DNA of 64,000 bases, from positions 62,001 through 126,000 of the forward strand of contig NZ_CP099918.1 of assembly GCF_030994125.1 (NCBI RefSeq), written 5' to 3'. Position 1 is the first letter of the stretch. The number at the start of each line of letters is the position of its first letter. Shown piece after piece: positions 54,044 to 63,695 of the stretch. A model generated the notes under the pieces. That model did no database searches, had not been told where the DNA came from, and was given only the letters and a program-made list of their open reading frames with translations. The position numbers were made by a program, and so were the translations under genes. The stretch is from Pseudoalteromonas xiamenensis. GTDB lineage: Bacteria; Pseudomonadota; Gammaproteobacteria; Enterobacterales; Alteromonadaceae.

Positions 54044-55210
54044 CTAAGAGAAAAATCCTCGATTTAGCACCTGACCCTCTTTCATAACTCGCTGACCTAA
54101 GCACCAAACATCGCTTAATTCAAACGTCGCCATGTTCACTAAAATCAAGTCTGCATCACATCCTTTTGCGATGTGTCCTTTTGGCAATCCTAATATGTGA
54201 GCAGGATTCTGTGTCACGCTTCGAATTGCGATTTCAACGGGCACATTAAATTCGACGATAGCTTGTCGCAACGATTGAAATAACGCCTGCTCGTCACCCA
54301 CCTCAAAACCGACCAACTGATTACGATTATCGTAAATGGGTAAACTCGCATGGCCGTCCGAACTCATGGTTAGCTTATCCACCGGTACGCCTTTTTCAAG
54401 GCAATACGCCAAAGCTTCTGCCGCGGCGAGTTCACCATGGGCTAAATCGTAGTCCGTCGTGCTTGCCGTAAAGTCAATGGTTCCACCGAGCTTCGTAAAT
54501 TCAATCCCTGCAAGCAGGAGGTCTGAATTACGATTAATGTGCGTAGGGTAAAATTGGTCAAGCGGAAGCTCACTCGTTTTCGCCACCTCATGCAATAATG
54601 ACAGGTGGCCTACACCCGAACCTACATGCACACTTACCGTTCCTCGTTTGTTAGAAAGTAAACCCGCAGTGCGCGCCTCGGCGGCAACTTTAGTTAGTTC
54701 ATTAATGGTCGGTTGACGACCTCGGTGGTCAGCGATAGCGACTTCTCCAACGCCTATGCACTCTTCAATAAACATCATGTCGTGGCTTATAGATTGGCTT
54801 AGCGTTTTTATTGGCACGTGATATGAACCGGTGTGCACGAATGCGTTGAGACCCTCTTGTTTTAGGCCTTTCGCTTTAGCCACTAAATCCGCATGTGTAC
54901 GACTAATGTCGTCGGTCCCTAATGCACCAACAACGGTAGTGATCCCTGCAGAAAACGCATCTGCTACGTTCATTTCAGGTGTACGAGAAGCAAATCCTGC
55001 CTCACCACCTCCACCACTTATGTGCACTAAAGAATCGACCAGCCCTGGGAATAAATAATTACCTTGCGCGTTGACTATTTCGCACTCAACATTAGTTTCA
55101 AGCGCGATTGAGTCTTCAATCGCAATCACTTTTCCACCCGCAAGCAACACATCTTTTACTCCAAGTGGAGCTGGCGCAAATACCGTTGCACCTTGAATAA
55201 TTGTAAGCAT
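54044..55210 (-). CDS. iadA: Isoaspartyl dipeptidase (IadA-type amidohydrolase) with altered metal site
   Basis: IadA cleaves beta-aspartyl dipeptides in the cytoplasm. The 388-residue length and motifs (ISGGGGEAGFASRTPE, GTDDISRTHADLV, GSYHVPIKT, THINRN, TMSSDGHAS) match the family. The metal-binding H-x-H after PGLVD is changed: residue 61 is Leu where IadA has His, while His63 remains. The residue that corresponds to the carboxylated bridging Lys appears to be Glu156 (GVGEVAIADHR). His195, His224 and Asp285 are kept, so a single-metal site as in some other amidohydrolases is possible. It is 6 bp downstream of a YfcC carrier and near two cyanophycinase-like genes, implying beta-Asp-Arg as substrate. 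Confidence 0.85.
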   Translation of the reverse strand: MLTIIQGATVFAPAPLGVKDVLLAGGKVIAIEDSIALETNVECEIVNAQGNYLFPGLVDSLVHISGGGGEAGFASRTPEMNVADAFSAGITTVVGALGTDDISRTHADLVAKAKGLKQEGLNAFVHTGSYHVPIKTLSQSISHDMMFIEECIGVGEVAIADHRGRQPTINELTKVAAEARTAGLLSNKRGTVSVHVGSGVGHLSLLHEVAKTSELPLDQFYPTHINRNSDLLLAGIEFTKLGGTIDFTASTTDYDLAHGELAAAEALAYCLEKGVPVDKLTMSSDGHASLPIYDNRNQLVGFEVGDEQALFQSLRQAIVEFNVPVEIAIRSVTQNPAHILGLPKGHIAKGCDADLILVNMATFELSDVWCLGQRVMKEGQVLNRGFFS

Positions 55211-55216
55211 AATTCT

Positions 55217-56623
55217 CTATTGATATTGTATAAACTGAGCAAAAACCATAAACGCAATTGACGCAATAAATAGCATCAGCATTAAGCGCCAAATAACCTT
55301 GAACCAATCGCCCCACGCAAGATTGGTGACACCAAGACAACCAATCAAGCTTGCCGATGTGGGGATGATGATATTGGTGAGTCCATCACCTAATTGAAAT
55401 GCTAAGACCGCCGTTTGTCTAGAAACACCAATCAAGTCAGAAAGTGGTGACATAAGCGGCATTGTAATTGCTGCTTGACCCGAGCCCGAGGAAACAAAAA
55501 AGTTAAATGCCGATTGGAAAACGTACATGGCGACGGCGGCTACATAGTCAGGGACTAATGTAATTAACGACGCGCAATCGTACAAAAAGGTATTTAGCAT
55601 AGAAGGTGAATGGAGATCTGTGCCACCAAGCAATATGACTAACCCTTTGGCTAACCCAACTAAGAGCGCTGCGGGAAGTAATTCCGCGCTACCTTGCTTA
55701 AATGCATCGACCGAGTGTTGAACAGTCAATCGCCCACCCAATTTTGCCACAAACGCCACCATCAGACCGAGAACGAAGAATTGGGTCGCAATCTCGGGAA
55801 TATAATAGCCCTTGACCGTTACACCATATACAACCCAGGCAAGACACAGAGCAAATACGCTTAATATCACCGTATCCAACCTTTGCATTTGAGCGGTCGA
55901 TGCCGTAGTTGATATATCGCGATGAACTTGTCTAATTCGCTTGGCGTAACGCAAAGTAAACCACAACGCTATCGTATTGAGCACAACGAACGAAACGACT
56001 CTCAGCCACGCGCCTGAAAAGAGTGGGAGGTCGGCAATACCTTGCGCAATCGCGATACTAAATGGGTTAATGGGTGAAGTCGCAAACCCAACTTGAGTGG
56101 CAACATAGGTAACCAACACCGTCACTGCGGCGTCGTAACCTAACTGTCTGAGAATAGGAAAAAGCACGATACAAAATGCAATGGCTTCTTCACCCATGCC
56201 AAAAATCGCGCCTCCTAGGCTAAAAACCAGAAATAGCGCCGGCAGAAATACCCAATCTAACGTTTTGGTCTTATCAATAAGCGCCATCATGCCATTTTCG
56301 ATAGCGTTGGTCTTCATCACGACACCGAACGCACCACCTGTGATGAGAATAAACGCAACCACGCCAATAGCTGCACCATAACGGTCACCACTGACTAACC
56401 CTTCAAATAGAATGTTGAATAAGCCGCGTCCCGACTCTGTGACGAACAAACCGACTGGACTTGGGTTTTCAGCACGGACGAAATCAGAAAGCTGTATTAA
56501 ACTTCCTTCCGCGTTTGGCGAACTAAATGACCCAGGAATAACAAAATAGGAGGCAATCGTTGTCAGTAGTGCCAAACCTAACAAGATTACGAACGCATCT
56601 GGCATTGAAATTGTTTTTTTCAT
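55217..56623 (-). CDS. YfcC-family inner-membrane carrier
   Basis: The 468-residue protein has about 11-12 hydrophobic helices and the YfcC/C4-dicarboxylate-carrier features GGAFGVVMKTNAIENGM, GMGEEAIAFCIVLFPI and FVSSGSGQAAITMPLMSPLSDLIG. The family takes up dicarboxylates, amino acids or small peptides. It is cotranscribed with the isoaspartyl dipeptidase (6 bp gap) and near a TonB receptor and cyanophycinases, so import of beta-Asp dipeptides or their products is inferred. Confidence 0.82.
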   Translation of the reverse strand: MKKTISMPDAFVILLGLALLTTIASYFVIPGSFSSPNAEGSLIQLSDFVRAENPSPVGLFVTESGRGLFNILFEGLVSGDRYGAAIGVVAFILITGGAFGVVMKTNAIENGMMALIDKTKTLDWVFLPALFLVFSLGGAIFGMGEEAIAFCIVLFPILRQLGYDAAVTVLVTYVATQVGFATSPINPFSIAIAQGIADLPLFSGAWLRVVSFVVLNTIALWFTLRYAKRIRQVHRDISTTASTAQMQRLDTVILSVFALCLAWVVYGVTVKGYYIPEIATQFFVLGLMVAFVAKLGGRLTVQHSVDAFKQGSAELLPAALLVGLAKGLVILLGGTDLHSPSMLNTFLYDCASLITLVPDYVAAVAMYVFQSAFNFFVSSGSGQAAITMPLMSPLSDLIGVSRQTAVLAFQLGDGLTNIIIPTSASLIGCLGVTNLAWGDWFKVIWRLMLMLFIASIAFMVFAQFIQYQ

Positions 56624-56740
56624 TTTAGACTTTCTTCATTTATTCAGTGTAACGAGTATTTAATGTCACACATTATCATGTACTTATACTCACGAAGTTC
56701 AAGTTTCTCCTTGGTAAGCAATACATACCCTAAACGCCTA

Positions 56741-56778
56741 AAAAGGCCCTAGATTTAGTGTACTAAATGGTCGGGCCC
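56741..56778 (-). terminator. Terminator after the TonB receptor (leftward)
   Basis: GGCCC (56746-56750) pairs with GGGCC (56774-56778) and an inner stem TTTAGT/ACTAAA extends it. On the minus strand T5 follows at 56741-56745. It separates the receptor transcript from the YfcC operon. Confidence 0.7.
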
Positions 56779-56790
56779 TACTTTGGCAAG

Positions 56791-59706
56791 TTAAAAACGA
56801 TAATTCAATCCCACCCGATAGGTCGCACCAAACGCATTATGGTTTATTGAGTCAAAACCTCTTGCCGTGCCATAAACTCTTGGGGGTGCTTTGTCGAACA
56901 CGTTGTCAATTGCAACGTTAATGTGCAACTGCTCTGAAAGTGATGCCCCCACTCTAATGCCTACGGTTGTCCAGCTTGCTACCTTACGAGCGTCATGTTC
57001 ATCCAATAAACCCAGACTTTGCAGTTCGTCCATTTCTCGCCCACGCAATCCCTCGATATCATCGTCATATCCATCAATGTAATTGGCAAATACGCTGACA
57101 TAATAGTCGTTGACGTCATAATTCATCTCAACCCGCGCAATGTTTTCAGGGTATCTAAACGAACCCACCAATTCTTCCTCTGAATCAGAACCCGGCTTGT
57201 TACGTTGATAAGCCAAATAATGTGTCATGTCTAGACTGAGTTTGAGCGAGCTTTGGTCAAATCGCCAACGATGGTCGAATTTCAAATCGATCCCTTTGAT
57301 ATCTTGGCTTCCTGTATTTTCTAATTGAATGACATGGTCACGATAAAGCTGCAAACTTTGATTACGCGGGTTAAATTGCGTAACGTAACTTGCTAGTATT
57401 TCATTGAGTGCAGCGCCTTGTTGGTCAATTCGCAAACCTCGATTGTCCGTTACCGAACACACATCTTCGCCAAATGAAATGCCCATTTCTCCATCGGGCA
57501 CAAGACCACAATGCCGCAATGTTGCATCCGAAATGGCTCTTCCAAGCACGGCTGTCATATTGGTATCAATGACATCTGAATAATCGAATTGCCAATAATC
57601 AACCGTGAGGGTCGTTTCAGTCGTCGGACTCCAAGCAAATCCAAGCGAAATAGATTCTGATTCCTCTGCATTTAATTGGCTGTTACCTAACTCCAGTGAA
57701 TTAACCGTTACAAGCGTACCATCACCTTCACAGAACAAATCAGCTACCGCCTGATTGGCACCACAATCAAAGGTTGAGGTTGTCGTCCTCAGCTTTACAC
57801 CCGCTTGTGTAAGTGACGGTGCACGAAAGGAAGTTGCCCAACCCGCTCGGAATAACATCGTTTCATCTAAGCGATAACTCGCTGAAATCTTTGGATTGAA
57901 TGTCGACCCAAAATCGTCGTAATGGTCGAAACGACCAGCCACTTGCAACTCTAACGCGTTTGATACTGGGATAAAAAATTCTGAGTACGCGCCGAATTGT
58001 GTTCTTTGCGCATTCGCAATACTTGAACCAAATCCAAATACATCCACTAAATAACCGTTGTTTGCATCTGCTACAGCATCTGATGAAGGAATATCGGACA
58101 ATTTTTCCTTACGCACTTCCAGACCAAATGCTGCGCGAACTTCAATATCATTTACCTCGAAGAGCTCACCACTGATATTAAAATCCGCACCAAACACTTC
58201 GCTTTTCCCACTGCGCGAAGGGGTCGCCGCCGCCAATGCAAGTACTGCGTCGTTTTGCGCATCGTTTACTGCAAATGGATTGTAAAATGGCAATAGATTC
58301 CCACCATTACACGATGCGACGCCATCAACTAAAGACGCTATCTCACCAGTTGAACACAGTTCACCTGATAGGGCAGCATGAAATTTATAGCGATTGTAAA
58401 TACCCGCTACCGCTTCTTGCTCTGATTTTGATTGAGAGTAGGTTAAACCTGTTTCGTAGTTCCAATCCCCAAAATACCCTTCCAACGCAACGACGAGTCG
58501 TAGGTTCTGCGACTCCACTTCGACCGTTCGTGGTGCATCGAACCGAGCATCAAATGCAAATCCCCAGCTTTCTTGCCCTAGATAGGTTAAAAACGGGTCA
58601 ATATACAGGGAAGACAACAGTGGATTTTCGCCATTTTCATCGTCAAAAATAAACAGCGCTTCTTCTGAGACAAAGGGGCCTTCAGAATCATCCAGTTGAT
58701 TAATCGCTGCAGGGCTTGAATAGGCTGTTGACTTAGTTTTACTGTAGAAAAAGTCACTTTTAAGGCGATGCTCTCCAAACATTTGGTTGAACATAAATCC
58801 CGTTGAAACACTTTCAAATGGCGGGCTCAATACATCGTCTTCGTTTGGATAATATGCGCAGATATTTTCGCCATACTCCGTTGTTACCAATGCGCTTTTG
58901 CAACTTGGGGCTGCGAGTTCATTGCCATCTTTGCTACTGTAATAATAAATGTTTGGTGTATTACTAAGCTTAGGTAAATAAGAATAGCCGTTCACTAAAC
59001 TTGGGTGACGAGTATACGTCCGGTCGGAGGCATTTAATTGATTACGCTTAAAATAATCCGCAAATACCGTCAAATTTCCACGCCCTAATTCAGTGCCATA
59101 AAGTGCATTAAGCTGAATTTTTCCGTCATCTGACTGAGCAAAACTATCACCATAGGAAATATCGAATTCTGCCCCATCATAGTCTTCTTTAAGTATGTAA
59201 TTAATTACCCCTGCAACTGCATCAGCACCATAAATAGCAGACGCGCCTGTTGCCAAAATCTCGACACGTTCAATCGCAGATAGTGGAATCGCATTGACGT
59301 CGACAAAGTTCTGCGTTCCAGCAGCAAAAGAACTTGGTGCCACACGACGACCATTGATGAGCGTTAATGTCGCTGAAGGTCCCATTCCCCTCAAACTTGC
59401 TGCTGCTTGCCCCGCAGGTGTGGAAGTCGAGGTACTGCCGCTTTCAGAGGTTGAAAACGTACCACTGCCGCCTTTTACCTGCGATACGGTTTGGAGCAGT
59501 TCATAAACGGTATTTGCACCTGTCCGTTTAATCATCTCACTGTCCAAAATCGTTATTGGCTGCGTTCCCTCTAAATCCACCCCTTTAATTCGAGACCCGG
59601 TTATCTCAATTTTTTCTGGGACCACTGGCGAGTTGCCTGCATCTGAATTTGCTTGCGCATTCACACTAAATGCGAGCGCTATTGCGACGGATATCTTGTT
59701 ATACAT
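56791..59706 (-). CDS. Large TonB-dependent receptor of the cyanophycinase locus
   Basis: The 971-residue protein has a signal peptide (NAQA-NSD), a TonB-box-like segment EKIEITGSRIKGV, a plug domain (TVYELLQTVSQVKGG, SLRGMGPSATLTLINGRRVAP, ATGASAIYGADAVAGVINYI) and a long barrel ending in TYRVGLNYRF. The class with a GSRIK start and a Ser/Thr/Gly-rich plug loop is common in marine Alteromonadales and often linked to peptide or polymer use. It is divergent from the first cyanophycinase-like gene, which suggests it takes up the products, such as beta-aspartyl-arginine. Confidence 0.88.
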   Translation of the reverse strand: MYNKISVAIALAFSVNAQANSDAGNSPVVPEKIEITGSRIKGVDLEGTQPITILDSEMIKRTGANTVYELLQTVSQVKGGSGTFSTSESGSTSTSTPAGQAAASLRGMGPSATLTLINGRRVAPSSFAAGTQNFVDVNAIPLSAIERVEILATGASAIYGADAVAGVINYILKEDYDGAEFDISYGDSFAQSDDGKIQLNALYGTELGRGNLTVFADYFKRNQLNASDRTYTRHPSLVNGYSYLPKLSNTPNIYYYSSKDGNELAAPSCKSALVTTEYGENICAYYPNEDDVLSPPFESVSTGFMFNQMFGEHRLKSDFFYSKTKSTAYSSPAAINQLDDSEGPFVSEEALFIFDDENGENPLLSSLYIDPFLTYLGQESWGFAFDARFDAPRTVEVESQNLRLVVALEGYFGDWNYETGLTYSQSKSEQEAVAGIYNRYKFHAALSGELCSTGEIASLVDGVASCNGGNLLPFYNPFAVNDAQNDAVLALAAATPSRSGKSEVFGADFNISGELFEVNDIEVRAAFGLEVRKEKLSDIPSSDAVADANNGYLVDVFGFGSSIANAQRTQFGAYSEFFIPVSNALELQVAGRFDHYDDFGSTFNPKISASYRLDETMLFRAGWATSFRAPSLTQAGVKLRTTTSTFDCGANQAVADLFCEGDGTLVTVNSLELGNSQLNAEESESISLGFAWSPTTETTLTVDYWQFDYSDVIDTNMTAVLGRAISDATLRHCGLVPDGEMGISFGEDVCSVTDNRGLRIDQQGAALNEILASYVTQFNPRNQSLQLYRDHVIQLENTGSQDIKGIDLKFDHRWRFDQSSLKLSLDMTHYLAYQRNKPGSDSEEELVGSFRYPENIARVEMNYDVNDYYVSVFANYIDGYDDDIEGLRGREMDELQSLGLLDEHDARKVASWTTVGIRVGASLSEQLHINVAIDNVFDKAPPRVYGTARGFDSINHNAFGATYRVGLNYRF

Positions 59707-60224
59707 TGCTTCACCTAACCTGTTTATTTTGGTCGGTGGATGACTTGCGTATATTACAAAGCGCTTGACTCAAACACTCTAAATGACCGAAATATATTAC
59801 CAACTTTATATTAATATCAAATTTCAGACACAATAAATCACACCTCGAAATGCAAAATACATTTAAAAGCGAATTGAATTTTGAAAATTAAAATAAAATC
59901 GACATACGTGTTTCGCATATGAAAATACGAAGTCACATCACCGATGATAATTATTATTTAGATAAAAGAGGTGGCTAATAAAAATAGACTAACCACGGCT
60001 ATGCCGTGTATCTACTCATTAAACCATTCTGACAGGTAATGAGGTGTGTAGAAGTAATGCGTTAGGGAGTGTGCCTTTTTTAACATTTCTACATTCCAGA
60101 TGGACTTTGACAATGCAAACTAAAGCATGTTAGTTTGCTCCTGATTGTATTCATTTTTGTTATAGCACAGTATTTTTTATACTGACAAGCGTTATTTTAA
60201 ATTACCTAATTATGGAACATTTAA
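59707..60224. other. 518-bp AT-rich divergent promoter region of the cyanophycinase locus
   Basis: It separates the leftward TonB receptor and the rightward cyanophycinase gene. A small hairpin CACGGC/GCCGTG (59994-59999 with 60003-60008) is present. No open frame or known operator was recognised, and no regulator gene is adjacent. Confidence 0.5.
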
Positions 60225-61895
60225 ATGAATACAATTTCCCGTTGTTATATAACGATCTGTTTTTTTATTGTCTTTTACTCAAGTATTTCTCAAGCACAAG
60301 AGCTCATATTGATTGGTGGTGCGCTCAAAACTTGCTCAAGCTTCAGCCCTGACTATTGCCTCGAATCAACCGCTTTCCCAAATGACGCACGTTCAACAAC
60401 CTTCTTTGAAATTAGCCAGCAATCACTCAACCGACTCGCTCTACGCTGGCCACAGGATAGCCGCAGCCAAGAACTCCTTTCCACATTGAAAGCACTAGAA
60501 ATCGCTGACTCAACCAAGCGCTATCGCTATACCGACCTTGTTAAGCTTTTAAACACTGAGACACCTAACTTAAAAGCAGCTTTGTCTTCCGAAGAATGGT
60601 CGGTATTACTGGACACGTTAGAGGTCTCTCCTTTAGCCGCTAACGGACAACGACAACAAGAAATCGTGCGAGCAAAGCAAACCCGTATTGCTGGCAGTAA
60701 AGCAATTCTCGACTACGTATCAAACACCATACGTGCAACACCTACCAAGCAATATCTTGCGATTACCGCATCATCAAGGGATCCGTATGAAGCCTCTGAT
60801 TTTTATGCCAATTTATTTGACGAATATGGTTTATCTGGCCAATGGCTTGCATTAACACCGGCACTAGCTATGGCCGTAAGCAACGGTAAATGTGATTCAC
60901 TGCCAGAACTGCGCAAAGAAATGACCCAAAGTGAAACAAGAGAACGTGTTTACCCAGAGCGAATTCGGCAAGAGCAACTGTTGTGCACGGAAGGCATTAG
61001 TGCTTTGATTGCAAAAATAAAATCGGTGGACACCGTGATCTTTAACGGAGGCGATCAATCCCTAACAAAACAGGTAATGTATGACCCTTCTGGGCAGGCG
61101 TACCCTTGGTTAGACGCTCTGCAATCAAGACCCGTGATTATTGGAACAAGCGCTGGTACAGCAATACAATCTGGAGGGGTGAATCAATTTGGACGAGTTC
61201 CGATGATCACCAATGGTACAAGTCAAGCGGCTCTCGACTTCGGAGCGTTTGAGCAAGCGCCACCTGATACTGACTGTGCTGAGTACAATAAGTGTAAAGA
61301 TGACAAAGCAAACCGAGTAACGTTCGATAGCGTTGGCGGTCTTGGCACTTTTCCCTACGGCATATTGGACACGCACTTCAGCGAACGTAGCCGCACATTT
61401 CGGCTTGCAACATTACTGAATAAAACCGGGCAAAAACTCGGTTTCGGCGTCGATGAAACAACCGCCTTGATCACAAAGAAAGGTTATGATGCTGTATCCT
61501 TCGATGTTCTGGGCGAACATGGTGTTGTGTTCCTTGAACAACTCACACCGAATCGCTTCCGATATCATTACCTACAACCCCAGGATAAAGCGATACTCAA
61601 TAAACAAAGCAAGTTGAATGTTACCCTTGCGAAAGCTGTAGATGTTGAAAAAACAAACAATAAGTTTAGCAATGATATTAATGCAATTTTTTCAAAGAAC
61701 GGATTCAAAAACGTAGTTCAAACTAGCTGTCGCAGTATGGAATCAAAACTTGTCTATCCATTATCACTAAAAGAAAACACGCAGCTTAGCATATTGAAAA
61801 AAACGGATAGTAAATGTATTCCGGTTGCTAATGGTGTTTACTCCATAAAAAATATGATTTTTTATTTAGATAGACAATCAAAACGTGAATTTTAA
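60225..61895 (+). CDS. Secreted cyanophycinase-family protein (peptidase S51), form 1
   Basis: The 556-residue protein has a signal peptide (ISQAQ) and begins ELILIGGALKTC. S51/cyanophycinase motifs are in order: VIFNGGDQ (about 272-278), the nucleophile elbow IIGTSAGTAI (Ser309) and DTHFSERSRTFRLA. It should cut the beta-Asp-Arg backbone units of cyanophycin or related isopeptides outside the cytoplasm. Compared with the common ~270-residue core it has a ~100-residue insert before the GGDQ motif and a C-terminal extension. It is divergent from the TonB receptor. Confidence 0.85.
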   Translation: MNTISRCYITICFFIVFYSSISQAQELILIGGALKTCSSFSPDYCLESTAFPNDARSTTFFEISQQSLNRLALRWPQDSRSQELLSTLKALEIADSTKRYRYTDLVKLLNTETPNLKAALSSEEWSVLLDTLEVSPLAANGQRQQEIVRAKQTRIAGSKAILDYVSNTIRATPTKQYLAITASSRDPYEASDFYANLFDEYGLSGQWLALTPALAMAVSNGKCDSLPELRKEMTQSETRERVYPERIRQEQLLCTEGISALIAKIKSVDTVIFNGGDQSLTKQVMYDPSGQAYPWLDALQSRPVIIGTSAGTAIQSGGVNQFGRVPMITNGTSQAALDFGAFEQAPPDTDCAEYNKCKDDKANRVTFDSVGGLGTFPYGILDTHFSERSRTFRLATLLNKTGQKLGFGVDETTALITKKGYDAVSFDVLGEHGVVFLEQLTPNRFRYHYLQPQDKAILNKQSKLNVTLAKAVDVEKTNNKFSNDINAIFSKNGFKNVVQTSCRSMESKLVYPLSLKENTQLSILKKTDSKCIPVANGVYSIKNMIFYLDRQSKREF

Positions 61896-62271
61896 AGCAA
61901 ATATTTTGAATAAAAAACCACCATCTTATTTTAAAAAAACATAAACGAATAAATATTGATCAAATTGATTTTTTGTGACAGATTTAAAAAACAAACATAA
62001 CGAACAAACAACATGAACAAAAACCTAGAAATAAGAAAAGCCAACAAAAAACAGGTTTTGGTATTTACCTGTTGCTTTTCTATTTCTAACGTTAATGTCT
62101 CACCACTTTTCTACTGCTCTAACAATTACCATCTATCTGAATGGTTCGATGAGTAGCCACATTATTCAAATACCATCTAATTAACTGAGCACAAATTAAT
62201 CTTGTGCCCTGCGTTAATACTCAAAAAAGTAAAACACGATAAATAGCTAAACAACATCAATGGGAGTTTCC
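61896..62271. other. Intergenic region between the two cyanophycinase-family genes
   Basis: The 376 bp are very AT-rich and hold one large inverted repeat (listed at 62026-62088). No open frame was seen. A promoter for the second gene is likely in the last ~150 bp, and a GGGAG ribosome site ends it. Confidence 0.5.
62026..62088. repeat. Long two-part hairpin between the cyanophycinase genes
   Basis: An outer stem AGAAATAAGAAAAGC with GCTTTTCTATTTCT (one bulged base) and an inner stem ACAGGT/ACCTGT fold into one extended hairpin of about 63 bases, with a T-rich right arm. It is probably the terminator of the first gene, though its length and two-tier shape exceed a simple terminator. Confidence 0.55.
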
Positions 62272-63645
62272 ATGAAAACAACTGTTTTCGCGGCATCGCT
62301 GTGCGCAATGCTTGCGTCTGTATCCACTCATGCCTGCTTAACCGCAGAAATTGAAAACAATGACCTTGAATCTACTGCTAACCAAGGCTTGTGCTCTGGC
62401 GTTTTAATTCAAGGTTCAATTAACTCACGCCAAGACGTAGACTGGTATACCTTTAACGCAATGAGTAATGGCAAAATTACTCTTTCACTTACTCATGCCC
62501 AGTCAGACGACTTTGATTGGAGTCTGTTCAAAACAACAGGAAGTGCAGTACTTTCTGGCGCAACGAGTGCCAACCCTGAAATAGGCAACTATCAAGGCGA
62601 GAGCGGTGAATACTTTGTCAAAGTAACTCGGTACACTGGCACAGGATGGTACGATTTAACGATCGATTATCCGCAAGACAGCACTACACCACCGGCTTTA
62701 TGTGAATATGGCGCTCGGCCAACTAAACCGGGGGCATTAAAATCGTTTATCGTTGGTTCCGATAATGATGTGTGCCCGACGCTTAGCAGCGGCGCCGGCG
62801 TACTTCTAATGGGTGGTGGGACGGATGTGGATGAGTCCTTTTCAGACCGGGTCAAACCACACATCGATGGAGGTGATGTAGTCGTGCTTCGTACGTCAGG
62901 TACAGATGCTTATAACGACTATCTATCGCCTTTGACGGGTGCTGATTCAGTTGAAACGCTTATCGTTGATTCAATCAGTAAAGCCAATTCGGATTACGTT
63001 GATTGGGCAATTCGCTCTGCAGAATTCGTTTTTATCGCAGGTGGAGATCAATCTGATTACCTCAATCAATGGCAAGGCACAAAAGTACAAAGTGCGCTTT
63101 CACACGTTTATGATAAGCATGGGATCATCGGTGGAACTTCAGCAGGAAATGCAGTTCAAGGCCAATACATCTATGACCCTGATGGTTTGTTGGGAGCCAT
63201 AAGCGAAGAAGTCGTCACCGATTTTTGCCACGAAACAATTCATATTTCCAGCAACTTTTTGGCAACGCCAATCCTGCAAGGCGTAATCACCGACACCCAT
63301 TTTAGCGAACGCGATAGAATGGGCCGAATGGCATCATTCTTTGCACACATTAGTTCTCAAAAGTACGCTCTCGGAGTTTCTGAACACACCGCTATGTTCG
63401 TAAAAGAAAATGGAGAGTCTGTTATTGATGGCACTGGCAACGTTTATGTACTTGCTAAAGATATGCAAACCCAGTTTCAACAAACAGCCTGTGGAAAACC
63501 TCTAATCATCCAGGATTTACTTAACTACCGATTACAATCTGGCGATCAATTCAACCTTTCAACGGGTGAAACAAATGTTTTACCTAGTCGATTAAGTATT
63601 GATGGCAACAGCACACTATTTTATAACCCAACCAATCCTTATTAG
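62272..63645 (+). CDS. Secreted cyanophycinase-family protein with N-terminal PPC-like domain, form 2
   Basis: I start it at the ATG at 62272, since GGGAG lies 5 bp before it, giving 457 residues. After a signal peptide (STHA-CLT) comes a bacterial pre-peptidase C-terminal-like beta domain (residues ~28-132; EIENNDLESTAN and DVDWYTFNA are typical). An S51 catalytic domain follows with VFIAGGDQ, GIIGGTSAGNAV (Ser290) and DTHFSERDRMGRM. The PPC-like domain may aid binding to an insoluble polymer. It differs clearly from form 1, so this is a functional pair rather than a recent duplication. Confidence 0.85.
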   Translation: MKTTVFAASLCAMLASVSTHACLTAEIENNDLESTANQGLCSGVLIQGSINSRQDVDWYTFNAMSNGKITLSLTHAQSDDFDWSLFKTTGSAVLSGATSANPEIGNYQGESGEYFVKVTRYTGTGWYDLTIDYPQDSTTPPALCEYGARPTKPGALKSFIVGSDNDVCPTLSSGAGVLLMGGGTDVDESFSDRVKPHIDGGDVVVLRTSGTDAYNDYLSPLTGADSVETLIVDSISKANSDYVDWAIRSAEFVFIAGGDQSDYLNQWQGTKVQSALSHVYDKHGIIGGTSAGNAVQGQYIYDPDGLLGAISEEVVTDFCHETIHISSNFLATPILQGVITDTHFSERDRMGRMASFFAHISSQKYALGVSEHTAMFVKENGESVIDGTGNVYVLAKDMQTQFQQTACGKPLIIQDLLNYRLQSGDQFNLSTGETNVLPSRLSIDGNSTLFYNPTNPY

Positions 63646-63671
63646 ACTCTATTCGCGACCTAACGTTAACG

Positions 63672-63695
63672 AGCGAGCCTAGGCTCGCTTTTATC
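63672..63695. terminator. Bidirectional terminator between form 2 and the last gene
   Basis: The perfect palindrome AGCGAGCCTAGGCTCGCT (63672-63689) can form a 7-bp stem with a CTAG loop, followed by TTTTATCTT on the plus strand. It lies between converging genes. Confidence 0.75.

Noticed and set aside
59866..59895. Possible ArgR-like AT-rich site in the cyanophycinase promoter region
   Set aside because: Only a loose match to TGAATAATTATTCA in a very AT-rich stretch; not enough to call.
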